Shown: positions 1-10,324 of the stretch, piece by piece
Layout: every line of letters begins with the position of its first letter
Position numbering within the stretch: the stretch's first letter is position 1
NCBI GenBank assembly: GCA_022826885.1
Contig: JAJDUB010000053.1
Span: 62,001-126,000 of the forward strand
Length of the DNA: 64,000 nt
Direction: 5' to 3'
Source of the DNA: Gammaproteobacteria bacterium
Lineage (GTDB): Bacteria > Pseudomonadota > Gammaproteobacteria > Eutrophobiales > Eutrophobiaceae
Program-made: the position numbers and the translations under genes
Notes under the pieces: model-generated
Told to the model about the DNA's origin: nothing
Seen by the model: only the letters and a program-made list of their open reading frames with translations
The model's database searches: none

Positions 1-1
1 C

Positions 2-1042
2 AGCAACCAGTTCGGGATTACCAGGACCTCCAGCAACTTTGAAATCGGCATGGATCTGTTCTGGGAAATCGATGTCTGGGGCAAACTGAAGGACGTTGAA
101 AAACAGGCCAGCCTGAACTGGCTGGCGGCGCAGGCGCTGTATGAAGACAGCCGCCTCAGGCTGGCGGCCAGGGTGGCGGGCGCCTGGTTCAACGTCATCG
201 GCGCCGGCGACAAGCTGGCGTTGCTGCGCGAGCGGCTGGAGAACCTTGAAGAAGACCTGGACATTATCGAGCATGCCTATAACCAGGGGCTGACGGGAGC
301 GCTGGACGTTTACCTGTCCCGGACGGGCGTCGACCAGGAACGGGCGCGCATTGCCGGGCAGGAACAGTTGCTGGCGGAAAACCGCATTACCCTGCAGTTG
401 CTGCTGGGGGATTACCCGGACGGCAGGCTGGACGTGGACAGGACGCTCCCGCTGCTGGACTCGCCCATCCCCGCGGGTCTCCCATCCGAACTCATCAGCC
501 GCCGTCCCGACCTGCAACAGGCATGGATGAACCTGCTGGCCAGTGACGCGGCTGTTGCGATTGCCCATAAACAGCGCTTCCCGCGCATAACCTTGGTGGC
601 GGCCGGCAACGACGTTTCGCAGGATCTCGGCAACCTGCTGGACGGCAGCGCGCTGGCCTGGTCGGTGCTGGGCAACCTGACCCAGCCCCTGTTCAACAGG
701 GGGCGCCTGAAAGCGCAGGAAGAACAGGCCCGGGCTCGCCTCGTACAGGCGGAAAACCTGTACCTGGACAGGCTGTACCAGGCTTTTTCCGAGGTGGAAA
801 ACACCCTCAGCCGCAACAGGTCTCTGCAGACCCGCTACCAGGTCACGCTGGCCTCGGAAAAAAATGCTGTGGCGGGACTGGACCTGGCCTTTGAACAGTA
901 TCAGCGGGGACTGGTCCCCTATACTACGGTTCTTGAGGCGCAGCGCCGCGCTTTTGATATACAATCGGGGGTTATCGACCTGCGCAACCAGTTAATACAG
1001 AACAGGATCAGCTTGTACCTGGCCCTGGGAGGCGGCTACTGA
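2..1042 (+). CDS. Outer-membrane efflux channel (TolC/OprM/NodT family), 5'-truncated by the window edge
   Basis: The open frame runs in from the left edge without a stop, so the true start lies outside; the first in-frame ATG (50) is internal. The visible 346 residues are mostly alpha-helical with heptad-rich stretches. They carry the family signature of outer membrane factors, RRPDLQQAW, followed by an alanine-rich helix ending at FPRI. The start of the visible part (DLFWEIDVWG) matches the conserved beginning of the first OMF repeat, so about the N-terminal quarter is missing. The protein would form the trimeric exit duct for the pump encoded next. The stop overlaps the following start in a CTGA arrangement, and the three genes form one operon. 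Confidence 0.9.
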   Translation, partial: SNQFGITRTSSNFEIGMDLFWEIDVWGKLKDVEKQASLNWLAAQALYEDSRLRLAARVAGAWFNVIGAGDKLALLRERLENLEEDLDIIEHAYNQGLTGALDVYLSRTGVDQERARIAGQEQLLAENRITLQLLLGDYPDGRLDVDRTLPLLDSPIPAGLPSELISRRPDLQQAWMNLLASDAAVAIAHKQRFPRITLVAAGNDVSQDLGNLLDGSALAWSVLGNLTQPLFNRGRLKAQEEQARARLVQAENLYLDRLYQAFSEVENTLSRNRSLQTRYQVTLASEKNAVAGLDLAFEQYQRGLVPYTTVLEAQRRAFDIQSGVIDLRNQLIQNRISLYLALGGGY

Positions 1043-2253
1043 AAAAATTAACGCCAATCATCATTCTTGCCGTACTCATCGGCCTGGCCTTGCTGGTTCT
1101 GCGCAACCCGCCGCAGGCGGACCGGCAGGCGGCGCCCACGGGACCGCAGCTCAGCGTGGACGTGATGAAGCTGGAGCGGGAGCCGTACCAGGTAAACCTG
1201 CAAAGCTACGGCACGGTCCAGCCGCGCACGCAGAGCACGTTGATAGCGCAGGTCTTCGGCGAGATCACTGCCATCAACGACAGCCTGAGAGACGGCGGTT
1301 TTTTCGAGAAAGGCGAAGTCCTGCTCAACATCGATCAGCGGGATTATCTGGCCAATGTAAAGATTGCCGAAGCGACCCTGCTGGACGCAAAGCAGGCGCT
1401 GGCCCAGGAGAAGGCGCGGGCCGCCCAGGCGCTGGAAGACTGGAACCGTCTCGGCAACCGGGGTGAAGCGCCGCCCCTGGTGTTGCGCAAGCCGCAATTG
1501 CTGGCGGCCGAAGCCCGGGTAATCTCTGCAGATTCGGCGCTGGACAAGGCCCGCCTGGAACTCGAGCGCACCAACATCGTAGCGCCTTATGCCGGCCGCG
1601 TGCTGACCAAGCTGGTCGACCAGGGACAGGTAGTCAACAAGAACTCGCCGCTGGCGGAAATCTATGCCGTCGACCTGGTCGAGATACGCCTGCCGCTGCG
1701 CAATCGCGACCTGTCCTTTATCGACCTGCCGGAAGACTACCGGTTCGGCGCTGAAGAACTCGTCGACGGTCCCCGGGTCACGATACGTTCCGAGTTGTCC
1801 AGGGGCGCCGAATGGCAGGGCAGGGTGGTGCGCACGGAAGGCACCATCGATGACCGCGCCAGGCAGTTGCACGTGGTCGCGCAGGTGGATGACCCGTTCG
1901 GGGTTCATGCGCAGGGAAAGACCCCGTTGAAGATCGGGCAGTATGTGACCGCCGAACTCGCCGGCAGAAACCTGCAGGATGCCCTGGTGATCCCGAGTCA
2001 GGCCATTTACCAGGGTGGTTACGTCTATGTTGTCATGGACGGCGTATTGCAGCGGCGTGAAATTGATGTCGCCTGGCAGAACCAGGAGGAGGCATTGATC
2101 GCCGGCGGTCTGGACGGGGGTGATTTGCTGGTCTTGACTCCCCTCGGACAGGTCACTTCCGGGGTGCGCGTGGCGATATCCAGGCGACCGCTCCAGGCGG
2201 ATCGCGCCATGGCTTCGGAAGAACCCTCCGCCAAAGCCATGGGCAGCATGTAA
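1039..2253 (+). CDS. RND efflux periplasmic adaptor (membrane fusion protein, HlyD/AcrA type)
   Basis: This is the periplasmic adaptor that links the RND pump to the outer-membrane channel. I choose CTG 1039 as start. It is preceded at six bases by GGGAGG, overlaps the upstream stop, and restores an N-terminal hydrophobic segment (KKLTPIIILAVLIGLALLVL) that the next start, TTG 1090, would remove. The body has the adaptor layout: a lipoyl half-motif near SLRDGGFFEKGEVL, a coiled-coil hairpin (DAKQALAQEKARAAQALEDW), the second lipoyl half (APYAGRVLTKLVDQGQVV), then beta-barrel and membrane-proximal domains. About 404 residues is normal. Only two bases separate it from the pump gene. Confidence 0.88.
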   Translation: MKKLTPIIILAVLIGLALLVLRNPPQADRQAAPTGPQLSVDVMKLEREPYQVNLQSYGTVQPRTQSTLIAQVFGEITAINDSLRDGGFFEKGEVLLNIDQRDYLANVKIAEATLLDAKQALAQEKARAAQALEDWNRLGNRGEAPPLVLRKPQLLAAEARVISADSALDKARLELERTNIVAPYAGRVLTKLVDQGQVVNKNSPLAEIYAVDLVEIRLPLRNRDLSFIDLPEDYRFGAEELVDGPRVTIRSELSRGAEWQGRVVRTEGTIDDRARQLHVVAQVDDPFGVHAQGKTPLKIGQYVTAELAGRNLQDALVIPSQAIYQGGYVYVVMDGVLQRREIDVAWQNQEEALIAGGLDGGDLLVLTPLGQVTSGVRVAISRRPLQADRAMASEEPSAKAMGSM

Positions 2254-2255
2254 CC

Positions 2256-5200
2256 ATGATCGACTGGTTCGCCAGAAACCACGTTGCCGCCAACCTGTTG
2301 CTGTTCAGCATCATCGTCGGCGGGCTTTATTCGCTTAATTCATGGCTGAAGCTGGACATGTTTCCGGAGATCGAGCCCGATATCATCACTGTCTTCGTAC
2401 CCCTGCGCGGCGCTACGCCCGAGGACATTGAACTGGGTGTCGCCATCCGTATCGAGGAAGCGGTCCAGGACCTCGAAGGCATCGACCAGATCACCAGCCG
2501 TTCCGTCGAAGGCAAAACGACGGTCAACATAGAAGTGGATTCGGACTATGAGCCGCGGGAGCTGCTCAACGACATAAAGAACCGGGTCGATTCCATCAAC
2601 ACCTTCCCTGCCGATACGGAGAAACCGGTGGTCAGCCTGGCGCAACGCACGTACACGGTCATCTCGGTGGTCGTTGCCGGTGACTACAGCGAAGGGGAAA
2701 TCCGCAGTATCGCCGAGCAGGTGCGTGACGACCTGTTACGCATCGGCGGGGTGACGCAGGTCAGGCTGGACGCGGTCAGGAAATACGAAATCAGTATAGA
2801 AGCATCCCAGAACCGGCTGCGCGAGTTCAACCTGACCCTGGCGGATATCGCCCAGGCCGTGCAGCGCAGTTCGCTGGATATCTCCGCCGGTAACGTCCGC
2901 ACCGAGGGAGGCGACGTTCTCATCCGCTCCAAGGGCCAGGCCTACCGGCGCGCGCAGTTCGAGCAGATCGTCGTCAAGACCAACCCGGACGGCAGCATCA
3001 TCCGCGTAGCCGATGTCGCCAGGGTAAACGACGGTTTTGAGGAAATCCTGTTGAAGACCGGGTTCAACGGCGGGTTTGCCGCCCTGATCCGGGTCAACCG
3101 GACCGCGGACCAGGACGCCATAGAAGTCGCGCAAAAGGTAAAGGACTATATTGCGGCGAGACAGGCGGCGTTGCCGGTGGGTATCAGCCTGAGCTACTGG
3201 GATGACAATTCCGAGTATCTGAAGGCGCGTCTCGGCACCCTGGTCAACAACGGCATACAGGGCAGTATCCTGGTGATCCTGTTACTGACCATGTTCCTCA
3301 GGCCTGCAGTGGCGCTGTGGGTGTTTATCGGCATACCGGCCAGTTTCCTGGGCGCGCTGATGCTGATGCCGTTCACCGGCGTCACCATCAACATGATCAG
3401 CCTGTTCGGTTTCATCATCGTGCTGGGCATCGTTGTCGACGATGCGATCGTCACCGGGGAGAACATCTACACCCGCCTGCGCGCAGGGGAGGATCCCCTT
3501 GCAGCCTCCGTCCTGGGCACCAAACAGGTGGCGGTGCCGGTGACCTTCGGCATCCTGACTACCATTGCCGCGTTCAGCCCGCTGGCGTTTGTCGAGGGCC
3601 GCATGGGCGATTTCATGGCGGCGATACCGGCCGTCGTCATCCCCTGCCTGGTATTTTCCCTGGTCGAGTCGAAACTGGTGCTGCCGGCGCACATGAAAAC
3701 CGTCAGAATACGCAGTGAGCCTGCAACGCTCTCAGGCTTCAGCGGCTTTCAGCAACGGTTTGCCGACGGGTTTGAACAGTTCATAGTTGATTATTACCGG
3801 CCGCTGCTGCGCTTCTCCCTGGCCAACCGTTACTCGGTCATCGCCGCGTTCCTCGGGGTCCTGGCGCTGACGCTGGCGCTGGTCCTCAGCGGCTGGGCAA
3901 AGTTCATATTTTTCCCGCGCATCGAGTCGGATGTCGCCACCGTGACCCTGTCGATGCCCGTGGGCACGCCGTTCCAGGTCACCGACAGGCACATGCAACG
4001 CATCACCGGCGCCGCCTTTGAGCTGCAGCGCAAGTATACCAATGGAGAAGGCGGGGAGCCGGTAATCCGCAATATATTATCCACGACCGGCTCAGCGCTC
4101 ATTGCGCGGGGCGGAGGACCCGGAAATAACCAGACTCTCGGCGATAATTACGGCCAGGTCATCATTGAGTTAGTGCCGTCCGATGAACGTGTCACCGACA
4201 TCAGCGCGCTTAAACTGTTGAATGAATGGCGCCGGATGATAGGTGTGGTCCCAGGCGCCGAGTCGCTGACCTATCGCGCAGAACTCATCCATGCCGGCGA
4301 CCCGGTCCATATTCAACTGAATGCCCAGTCACTGGAGACACTGGAGGCGGCGGGCGAGCAGATTAAACAACGCCTGGCCACCTACCCCACGGTGTTTGAT
4401 ATTTCGGACAGCCTGTCCGACGGCAAGGAAGAACTGCAGATCGAACTGACCCGGCAGGGCCACGTACTGGGCCTGACCCGCGCCGCGGTGGCAAACCAGG
4501 TCAGCCAGGCATTCCGCGGCTTTGAAGCCCAGCGCATTCAGCGCGGACGCGACGACATACGGGTGATCGTGCGGCTGCCGAGGGATGAGAGGAGTACGAC
4601 GGCAACGCTGGACGAATACCTGGTCACGACGCCGGACGGCCGCCAGGTGCCGCTGTCCCACGTTGCAACCCTGACACCCGGCAAGGGCCCGTCGACGATT
4701 TTGCGTATCGATCGCGAACGCACCATGAACATTACCGCCGACGTCGACAAGACCAGGACCAACATGACGGTCCTCCAGGCAGACCTGGATCAGTACCTGC
4801 AGGAGTTGCTGGCCGGCTATCCCGGAGTTACCTGGTCTTTCGAGGGTGAGGCAAAAGAACAGCGCGAATCGTTTGCCAGCCTGCAATGGGGCATGATCGT
4901 GATACTGTTCGTCATCTACGTCTTACTGGCATTGCCGCTCAAATCCTACGTCCAGCCGCTGATCGTCATGTCGGTGATCCCCTTCGGCATCATCGGCGCG
5001 GTATGGGGGCACTGGCTGCTGGGCCGCGAACTGACCTTCCCGAGCATGCTGGGCGTGATGGCCCTGGTCGGGGTGGTCGTCAACGACAGCCTGGTGCTGG
5101 TGGATTTCATCAACCAGAAGAAGGCGGAAGGCATGAGCGTGCCCGACGCGGTCTTGAATTCAGGCGTCGTCCGCTTCCGGCCGGTGATGCTGACCTCGCT

Positions 5201-5417
5201 GACCACCTTCTTCGGCCTGCTGCCGCTGCTGTTCGAGAAATCGGTACAGGCGCAGTTCCTGATCCCCATGGGCATCTCCCTCGGCTTCGGCATCCTGTTT
5301 GCGACGACGATCACCCTCATCATGATCCCGGTCAACGTCATCATCCTCGAGGACATCAAAAAACTGTTTCAATCATCCGTTATTCCTGCACCCGCCGGAT
5401 ACGTGGGGTCGGAATAG
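2256..5417 (+). CDS. RND-family multidrug efflux pump (AcrB/HAE1-like inner-membrane transporter)
   Basis: This is a proton-driven resistance-nodulation-division transporter of 1053 residues, the normal length. It has twelve membrane segments with two large periplasmic loops. TM1 begins at residue 10. TM4 carries the adjacent aspartates of the proton relay (GIVVDDAIV), and the second half has the equivalent GVVVNDSLVLVDF. The sequence resembles the MexK/AcrB-like HAE1 branch more than heavy-metal CzcA pumps, which have a different TM4. Substrate cannot be inferred. It is the last gene of the tripartite operon: no partner follows, and no regulator is visible in the window. The C-terminus is short and ends 174 bases before a hairpin. 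Confidence 0.93.
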   Translation: MIDWFARNHVAANLLLFSIIVGGLYSLNSWLKLDMFPEIEPDIITVFVPLRGATPEDIELGVAIRIEEAVQDLEGIDQITSRSVEGKTTVNIEVDSDYEPRELLNDIKNRVDSINTFPADTEKPVVSLAQRTYTVISVVVAGDYSEGEIRSIAEQVRDDLLRIGGVTQVRLDAVRKYEISIEASQNRLREFNLTLADIAQAVQRSSLDISAGNVRTEGGDVLIRSKGQAYRRAQFEQIVVKTNPDGSIIRVADVARVNDGFEEILLKTGFNGGFAALIRVNRTADQDAIEVAQKVKDYIAARQAALPVGISLSYWDDNSEYLKARLGTLVNNGIQGSILVILLLTMFLRPAVALWVFIGIPASFLGALMLMPFTGVTINMISLFGFIIVLGIVVDDAIVTGENIYTRLRAGEDPLAASVLGTKQVAVPVTFGILTTIAAFSPLAFVEGRMGDFMAAIPAVVIPCLVFSLVESKLVLPAHMKTVRIRSEPATLSGFSGFQQRFADGFEQFIVDYYRPLLRFSLANRYSVIAAFLGVLALTLALVLSGWAKFIFFPRIESDVATVTLSMPVGTPFQVTDRHMQRITGAAFELQRKYTNGEGGEPVIRNILSTTGSALIARGGGPGNNQTLGDNYGQVIIELVPSDERVTDISALKLLNEWRRMIGVVPGAESLTYRAELIHAGDPVHIQLNAQSLETLEAAGEQIKQRLATYPTVFDISDSLSDGKEELQIELTRQGHVLGLTRAAVANQVSQAFRGFEAQRIQRGRDDIRVIVRLPRDERSTTATLDEYLVTTPDGRQVPLSHVATLTPGKGPSTILRIDRERTMNITADVDKTRTNMTVLQADLDQYLQELLAGYPGVTWSFEGEAKEQRESFASLQWGMIVILFVIYVLLALPLKSYVQPLIVMSVIPFGIIGAVWGHWLLGRELTFPSMLGVMALVGVVVNDSLVLVDFINQKKAEGMSVPDAVLNSGVVRFRPVMLTSLTTFFGLLPLLFEKSVQAQFLIPMGISLGFGILFATTITLIMIPVNVIILEDIKKLFQSSVIPAPAGYVGSE

Positions 5418-5531
5418 GATACCAGTGGAGCTCCACTTTCGGCATATTCCTGCTGTTCACCCCGCCATTATAACAGCCTGTACCTGTTGAAACTCCTTGC
5501 GTCTGCAATACAATGTCGTGATACCGGGGAA

Positions 5532-5565
5532 GCTCTGAACAAATCCATCCAGGACTTGTCAGAGC
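5532..5565. repeat. Imperfect 14-bp inverted repeat (hairpin) between pump operon and GMC gene
   Basis: GCTCTGA...TCC and GGACTTGTCAGAGC form a stem with a loop of about five bases. It is followed on + by A-rich sequence rather than a T-run, so it is not a classical intrinsic terminator in either direction. It may be a dispersed palindromic repeat. It sits about 35 bases upstream of the ribosome-binding site of the next gene, so it could also affect that leader. Confidence 0.5.
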
Positions 5566-5614
5566 ACGAAAAACAAAAAATGTCAGGTACTTGACGGATG
5601 GAGGATATGCCGAC

Positions 5615-7222
5615 TTGCTGAGTGATTTTCTGGAGATGACCGACGGTCAGCACTTGAATGCTGATGTCTGTATTGTTGGCGCAGGCCCTGCCGGTATCAC
5701 GCTCGCCCGGAAACTGGCAAAACAGGGGCACGCGGTGTGTTTGCTGGAGGCCGGCGGCAAGGATTTCGAGCAGGACACCCAGTCATTGTATGCAGGCGCC
5801 AGCGTCGGTATGACCTATTATCCGCTGGAGAACGTCCGCCTCAGATTTTTTGGCGGAACGATCCAAATCTGGGGAGGGCGTTGTGCGGTGCTCGACGACA
5901 TGGACTTTGAACGGCGCGAATGGGTGGAGTACAGCGGCTGGCCGTTCAGCGCGGACGCGCTGGCCGATTACTACCGCAGCGCACACAAAATAATGCGTTT
6001 GGGCCGTTATATGTATGATGAACGCCTCTGGCGCGACATCGGCGCCTCGAAGCCGCCATTCGATGAAAGACTGCTCAGGACGCGCTTCTGGCAGTTTGAT
6101 GAGCGCGCGGAACCGTTCGCTCTCAAGCACTGCAAGGATCTGGCCGGGGATGAAAACGTAAACATCGTCCTGCATGCCAACGCGGTGCATATCCAGGCCG
6201 AGTCGAATGCGAGCAGTGTGAAACATATCAAGTTCAGCACGCTGGGCGGCAGGCAGGGGAGGGTCAGCGCCGCCTACTACGTCCTTGCCTGTGGAGGCAT
6301 AGAAAACCCCCGGCTGCTGCTCAGTTCCACCGATGTCGAGGCAAACGGTATCGGCAACGGGTACGACCAGGTTGGACGTTACTTCATGGAACACCCGCAT
6401 GGCCGCGCCGGCTACCTTGAAAGCGATCATGCCTATGCATTGTTGGCCGCGATGCGCAAAAGGTATCTTGCAGACAACATTGCCGTAGCGCCGGCGCTGC
6501 TCCCGACTGCCTCCTTGCAAAGAGAGAAGGAGATACTCAATTCCGCGCTTACGTTCAAGCTTCAGAAGGACCCTGGTCGAGGCGTCCCCTACACTACAAA
6601 ACTCTACCAGTACCTGACGCGCGAACTGGCGCCCGACCGCAGGGGCCGGCGCCTCTACCACATGTACCGCGGGCTCCGGGGCTGGTTCGACCGCAAACTG
6701 CGGCCCGCCGCAGAGTATGCGCTCCTGGTCCCGGGCGTCACCGGGCTTTCACTTATGGTGCGCGCCGAACAGGCCCCGAATCCACACAGCCGGGTGCGGT
6801 TGTCGAACCGTAAAGACATCCTGGGTCTGCCATCCCCGGAGTTGGACTGGCGCCTGACTTCCCAGGATAAGGAGACGGTCAGGGTGCTCGCCGATACGCT
6901 GCAATCGGAGTTCAGGCGCCTTGGAATGGGAGAGTTGCAGAAGAGTGGCTGGCTGGAGGAGCCGGCCCTGGAGTGGCCGGTCGATTTAAGTGTGGGTGTT
7001 CATCCCATCGGCGGCTACCACCACATGGGAACGACGCGCATGAGTGCCAATCCTGAAACAGGAGTCGTGGACGCCGATTGCAGGGTGCACAACTACCAGA
7101 ACCTGTACGTGGCGGGCAGCTCGGTATTTCCCACCAGCGGCTGGGCCAACCCGACCCTGACGATCATGGCGCTTTCACTGCGCCTGGCAGACCACCTGGA
7201 TACCCGGTTACGGAACCGGTAG
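5615..7222 (+). CDS. GMC-family FAD-dependent oxidoreductase
   Basis: This is a flavoprotein of the glucose-methanol-choline oxidoreductase family. The N-terminus has the FAD-binding fold (VCIVGAGPAGITLARKL, ending in LLEAGG). The C-terminus has the family's second signature (HHMGTTRMS, then NLYVAGSSVFPTSGWANP). About 535 residues is typical. I favour TTG 5615 because GGAGG lies ten bases upstream. TTG 5591 and ATG 5636 are in frame but have worse spacing. The substrate is unknown; relatives oxidise sugars, polyols or sterol side chains, and some act in cell-surface glycan metabolism. The downstream HAD gene begins 24 bases later and may be co-transcribed. Confidence 0.85.
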   Translation: MLSDFLEMTDGQHLNADVCIVGAGPAGITLARKLAKQGHAVCLLEAGGKDFEQDTQSLYAGASVGMTYYPLENVRLRFFGGTIQIWGGRCAVLDDMDFERREWVEYSGWPFSADALADYYRSAHKIMRLGRYMYDERLWRDIGASKPPFDERLLRTRFWQFDERAEPFALKHCKDLAGDENVNIVLHANAVHIQAESNASSVKHIKFSTLGGRQGRVSAAYYVLACGGIENPRLLLSSTDVEANGIGNGYDQVGRYFMEHPHGRAGYLESDHAYALLAAMRKRYLADNIAVAPALLPTASLQREKEILNSALTFKLQKDPGRGVPYTTKLYQYLTRELAPDRRGRRLYHMYRGLRGWFDRKLRPAAEYALLVPGVTGLSLMVRAEQAPNPHSRVRLSNRKDILGLPSPELDWRLTSQDKETVRVLADTLQSEFRRLGMGELQKSGWLEEPALEWPVDLSVGVHPIGGYHHMGTTRMSANPETGVVDADCRVHNYQNLYVAGSSVFPTSGWANPTLTIMALSLRLADHLDTRLRNR

Positions 7223-7246
7223 CCGGGTTTTGTTACACTAGCCCCG

Positions 7247-8113
7247 ATGCACGAAATCATCGCCATCATCTTCGATTTTGACGACACCCTGGCGCCGGAC
7301 AGCACCTCCGGCTACCTGGAGGAGCGTCGCGGTCTCGACGTGCGCCGTTTCTGGAAGCAGGAGGTCGGCCCCATGATGGAGACCGGCAGCGCGGCGGAGG
7401 AATGGGACCCGGTGCCCGCCTACCTGTACCGGATGATCGAGAAATCCACCGGCGGTGAGATCGAACCGATCACCCGGGACAGCCTCGCCCGCTGGGGCCG
7501 TGAACTGCCCCTGTACCCGGGGGTGGAATCGATATTCGGCCGGTTACGGGAAGTTGCCGCCGCAGTGAACTCCCGGGTCACGCTGGAGTTCTACCTGATC
7601 AGTTCCGGCATCGGCGAAGTATTGAGGAACACGGCCATCGCCCATGAATTCAAGGAGATCTGGGCCTCGGACTTCGCCTATGACGACGCGGGGCGGATTA
7701 AATTCCCCCGCAAGATCATCAGTTTTACCGACAAGACCCGCTATATCTTCCATGTCCAGAAAGGCATATTCGGTCCCGAGTACGTCGGCAAGCCGTTCGA
7801 GGTCAACCGCAAGGTCGACAACGCCAGGCTCAGGGTGCCGATCAAGCAGATGATCATGGTGGGGGACGGTTTTACCGATATCCCCTGTTTCTCCCTGGTC
7901 AAGCAGGGGGAGGGCATCGCCATCGGGGTGTACGGAGACCCCGACGACCGGGAAAAACGCAGCAAGGCCTGGGGCTTCATCGAGGACGGGCGCGTATCGA
8001 ACCTGGTGCCGGCGGACTATTCGGAGAAGTCCGCGCTGACCCATTCCCTGGTCATGGCAGTGGAGAGCCTGGCCACGCGCATCTCCCTGGCCGGCCACAT
8101 CTACCAGGGATAA
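7247..8113 (+). CDS. HAD-superfamily hydrolase
   Basis: This is a haloacid-dehalogenase-fold phosphohydrolase. Motif I is FDFDDTLAP near residue 10, with the catalytic aspartate pair. The C-terminal motif IV is MVGDGFTDIPCF near residue 203, with the Mg-binding aspartates. A large cap region lies between them. At 288 residues it is longer than phosphoserine phosphatase, and the C-terminal part is family-specific. Nothing in the sequence tells the substrate. It follows the GMC oxidoreductase on the same strand and converges on the YyaL-type gene, whose stop is 12 bases away. Confidence 0.85.
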   Translation: MHEIIAIIFDFDDTLAPDSTSGYLEERRGLDVRRFWKQEVGPMMETGSAAEEWDPVPAYLYRMIEKSTGGEIEPITRDSLARWGRELPLYPGVESIFGRLREVAAAVNSRVTLEFYLISSGIGEVLRNTAIAHEFKEIWASDFAYDDAGRIKFPRKIISFTDKTRYIFHVQKGIFGPEYVGKPFEVNRKVDNARLRVPIKQMIMVGDGFTDIPCFSLVKQGEGIAIGVYGDPDDREKRSKAWGFIEDGRVSNLVPADYSEKSALTHSLVMAVESLATRISLAGHIYQG

Positions 8114-8125
8114 GGCAAGAATCCG

Positions 8126-10186
8126 TCAGGACTCCAATTCCTGGCGTAATTCCTCAAGGTCGGAGACCGGCTCCAGGCACTGGAAGCCCGTGCAGATAAA
8201 CGCCGTTGCCGCCTGGTCGGTCTTTTTCTCACTGATCAGGTCAGGCAGGTCCGTTTCCGCGGACGGAATAGCGAACACCAGGCTCCGCACGTCCAGCAAC
8301 GGTTCCACCTGCTGCTGCCATTCGGTAATAGTATCCTCCTCGCCGCGCAGTATGATCACCCGCCCGGGGCTGTCGTATTCCATTAACGCACCCAGCAGGG
8401 CGGCGCAGGCGTGCGGCGCCCGTTGCAGCAGCCCCCAGGCGCACTTCAGGGTCTGTTCCGCCGCGTCCAGGTAATCCCGGCGCCCGGTCAGGTGCCCCAG
8501 CGCGAGCAGGGACAGGGCCGCCACGCCGTTGCCGGAAGGCATGGAGTCGTCCGTGAAGTCCTTGCGCCGTTGCAGCAGAGTCTCATGGTCGTGGGAGGTG
8601 AAGAAGAAACCGCCTTCCTCCCCGTCGAAAAACTGCTCCAGCAGGGTATCGGCCAGTTGCATGGCAAACCCCAGCCACTTGCCGGACCACCGGCAGGCAA
8701 GCAGGTGGATGATGGCGTCAATGGTGAAGGCATAGTCGTCCAGGTAGGCGTTCAGCCGCGCCCTGCCGTCCTTGTAAGTGGCCGCCAGCCGTTTCCCGTC
8801 CCAGAGGTTGGCATGGATGAACTCGAGGCAGCGCAACGCAGACTGGTAATAATCAGGTTCCTGCAGGCGCATGGCCGCCACGCTCATGCCTTTCAGCATC
8901 AGCGCGTTCCAGGATGTGAGGATCTTGTCGTCGCGGCCGGGCCGTACCCGCCGTTCCCGTTCCGTGAACAGTTTTTCCCTGGCGCTGTGCAGGTTTCGGG
9001 TTATCTCTTCAAGGTCCCGGCCGGACCGGCGGGCGATCTCCTCCGGGCTCTGCGCCACGTAGAGATGCCAGCGCCCTTCAAAGTTGTCGGGCCGGTCCAG
9101 GCTGGAGTATGGTGCGAAGTCATCGAATTCGGCCTCAGTCAGCAACCGGTGCGCCTCGCCCGGTTCCCAGGTATAGAACTTCCCTTCCTCCCCTTCCGAA
9201 TCCGCATCCAGGGAAGAGTAAAAGCCGCCTTCTCCGGATTGCATCTCGCGCATCACCCATGCCGCCGTGCCCCGGGCGACCTGCCGGAACAGATCGCGCC
9301 GGTTGCTGCGCCAGGCATTCGCGTACAGCCCCAGCAGCGGCCCGTTGTCGTACAGCATCTTCTCAAAATGCGGGATGCGCCAGTGGGCATCGACGGAGTA
9401 ACGGCAGAAACCGCCGCCGACCTGGTCGTAAATGCCGCCTTCGGCCATCTTCTCCAGCGTGAAATACGCCATGTCCCGGGCGCCGCCTTCGCCGTCCAGG
9501 GCATGCCGGCTGAGCAACAGTTCGATATTGCCCGGATGCGGGAATTTCGGCGCGCCGCCGAACCCCCCATCGCGGGGGTCGAACGCGCGCGCCAGCATGT
9601 CCACGCAACTTGTCACCGGTTTGCTGTCCAGGCCGGCTCCCGCTTCGGACGGCTCATTTGCCTGGGTCTGCTCCAGCGCTTTCATGAATGCGCTGTTCTG
9701 CTCCACCAGGGCAAGCCTGTCTTCCTGCCAGACCTGGTGGATCCTGGCCAGCAGGGACTTGAAGTCGGGCAGTCCGTGGCGCGGTTCCGGCGGGAAATAG
9801 GTGCCGCCGAAGAACGGCGTGCGGTCATCAGGCATCAGGAACATGGTCAGCGGCCAGCCGCCGGTGCGCCCGGAAAGCAGTTGTTGAGCGGTCTGGTAAA
9901 TCTTGTCGATATCGGGCCGTTCCTCCCGGTCCACCTTGATGTTGATGAAATAACGGTTCATCAGGTCCGCAGTCTCCTCATCCTCGAAGGATTCATGCGC
10001 CATCACGTGGCACCAGTGGCAGGCCGAGTAGCCGATGGACAACAATATGGGCTTCCCCTCCTTCCCGGCAAGCTCCAGTGTCTCTTCACTCCAGGGATAC
10101 CATTGAACCGGGTTGTGCGCATGCTGCAGCAGGTAAGGACTGGTCTCGCCGGCAAGCGCGTTGGGCGGGAAGGATTGATCGCTCAT
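8126..10186 (-). CDS. YyaL/SSP411-type protein: thioredoxin-like (DUF255) plus alpha/alpha-barrel domain
   Basis: A protein of 686 residues. Its N-terminal domain is a thioredoxin-like fold of the DUF255 type, with the redox motif CHWC at residues 56-59. The remainder resembles N-acylglucosamine 2-epimerase or glycosyl-hydrolase toroids. The family is widely conserved (human SPATA20, Bacillus YyaL) but lacks a settled function. The frame stays open upstream through the tRNA gene into lgt, but the start is ATG 10186. This matches the family N-terminus ([20 protein letters not shown]) and lies 36 bases from the divergently transcribed tRNA. The gene converges with the HAD hydrolase. Confidence 0.88.
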   Translation of the reverse strand: MSDQSFPPNALAGETSPYLLQHAHNPVQWYPWSEETLELAGKEGKPILLSIGYSACHWCHVMAHESFEDEETADLMNRYFINIKVDREERPDIDKIYQTAQQLLSGRTGGWPLTMFLMPDDRTPFFGGTYFPPEPRHGLPDFKSLLARIHQVWQEDRLALVEQNSAFMKALEQTQANEPSEAGAGLDSKPVTSCVDMLARAFDPRDGGFGGAPKFPHPGNIELLLSRHALDGEGGARDMAYFTLEKMAEGGIYDQVGGGFCRYSVDAHWRIPHFEKMLYDNGPLLGLYANAWRSNRRDLFRQVARGTAAWVMREMQSGEGGFYSSLDADSEGEEGKFYTWEPGEAHRLLTEAEFDDFAPYSSLDRPDNFEGRWHLYVAQSPEEIARRSGRDLEEITRNLHSAREKLFTERERRVRPGRDDKILTSWNALMLKGMSVAAMRLQEPDYYQSALRCLEFIHANLWDGKRLAATYKDGRARLNAYLDDYAFTIDAIIHLLACRWSGKWLGFAMQLADTLLEQFFDGEEGGFFFTSHDHETLLQRRKDFTDDSMPSGNGVAALSLLALGHLTGRRDYLDAAEQTLKCAWGLLQRAPHACAALLGALMEYDSPGRVIILRGEEDTITEWQQQVEPLLDVRSLVFAIPSAETDLPDLISEKKTDQAATAFICTGFQCLEPVSDLEELRQELES

Positions 10187-10222
10187 CCGGGCATTATCCG
10201 CTATAATGCAATGCTTATCCAG

Positions 10223-10296
10223 GCGCCTGTAGCTCAGTTGGATAGAGTGCTGCCCTCCGAAGGCAGAAGTCACAGGTTCGAATCCTGTCAGGCGCG
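10223..10296 (+). tRNA. tRNA-Arg (anticodon CCG)
   Basis: The cloverleaf folds cleanly. The acceptor arms GCGCCTG and CAGGCGC pair over seven bases. The D-arm is AGCTCAGTTGGATAGAG. The anticodon stem and loop is CTGCCCTCCGAAGGCAG with CCG at the centre. The T-arm is CAGGTTCGAATCCTG and the discriminator is G. The encoded 3' end reads CAT rather than CCA after the discriminator, so CCA must be added enzymatically. A TATAAT box at 10202-10207 lies 15 bases upstream and is the likely -10 element; no good -35 is seen at standard spacing. The gene lies between the divergent YyaL gene and lgt. Confidence 0.95.
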
Positions 10297-10324
10297 CATA
10301 ATCATTACAAAGTAGAAGCCCATC

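Noticed and set aside
5773-5781. A GGACACCCA word inside the GMC oxidoreductase gene
   Set aside because: Single copy without neighbours in the left half, within conserved coding sequence; one such 9-mer by chance is not surprising.
8411-10315. A 634-codon open frame on + across the YyaL gene
   Set aside because: It lies wholly antisense to the YyaL family protein, whose motifs are clear, and runs through the tRNA; it is a shadow of high-GC coding bias.
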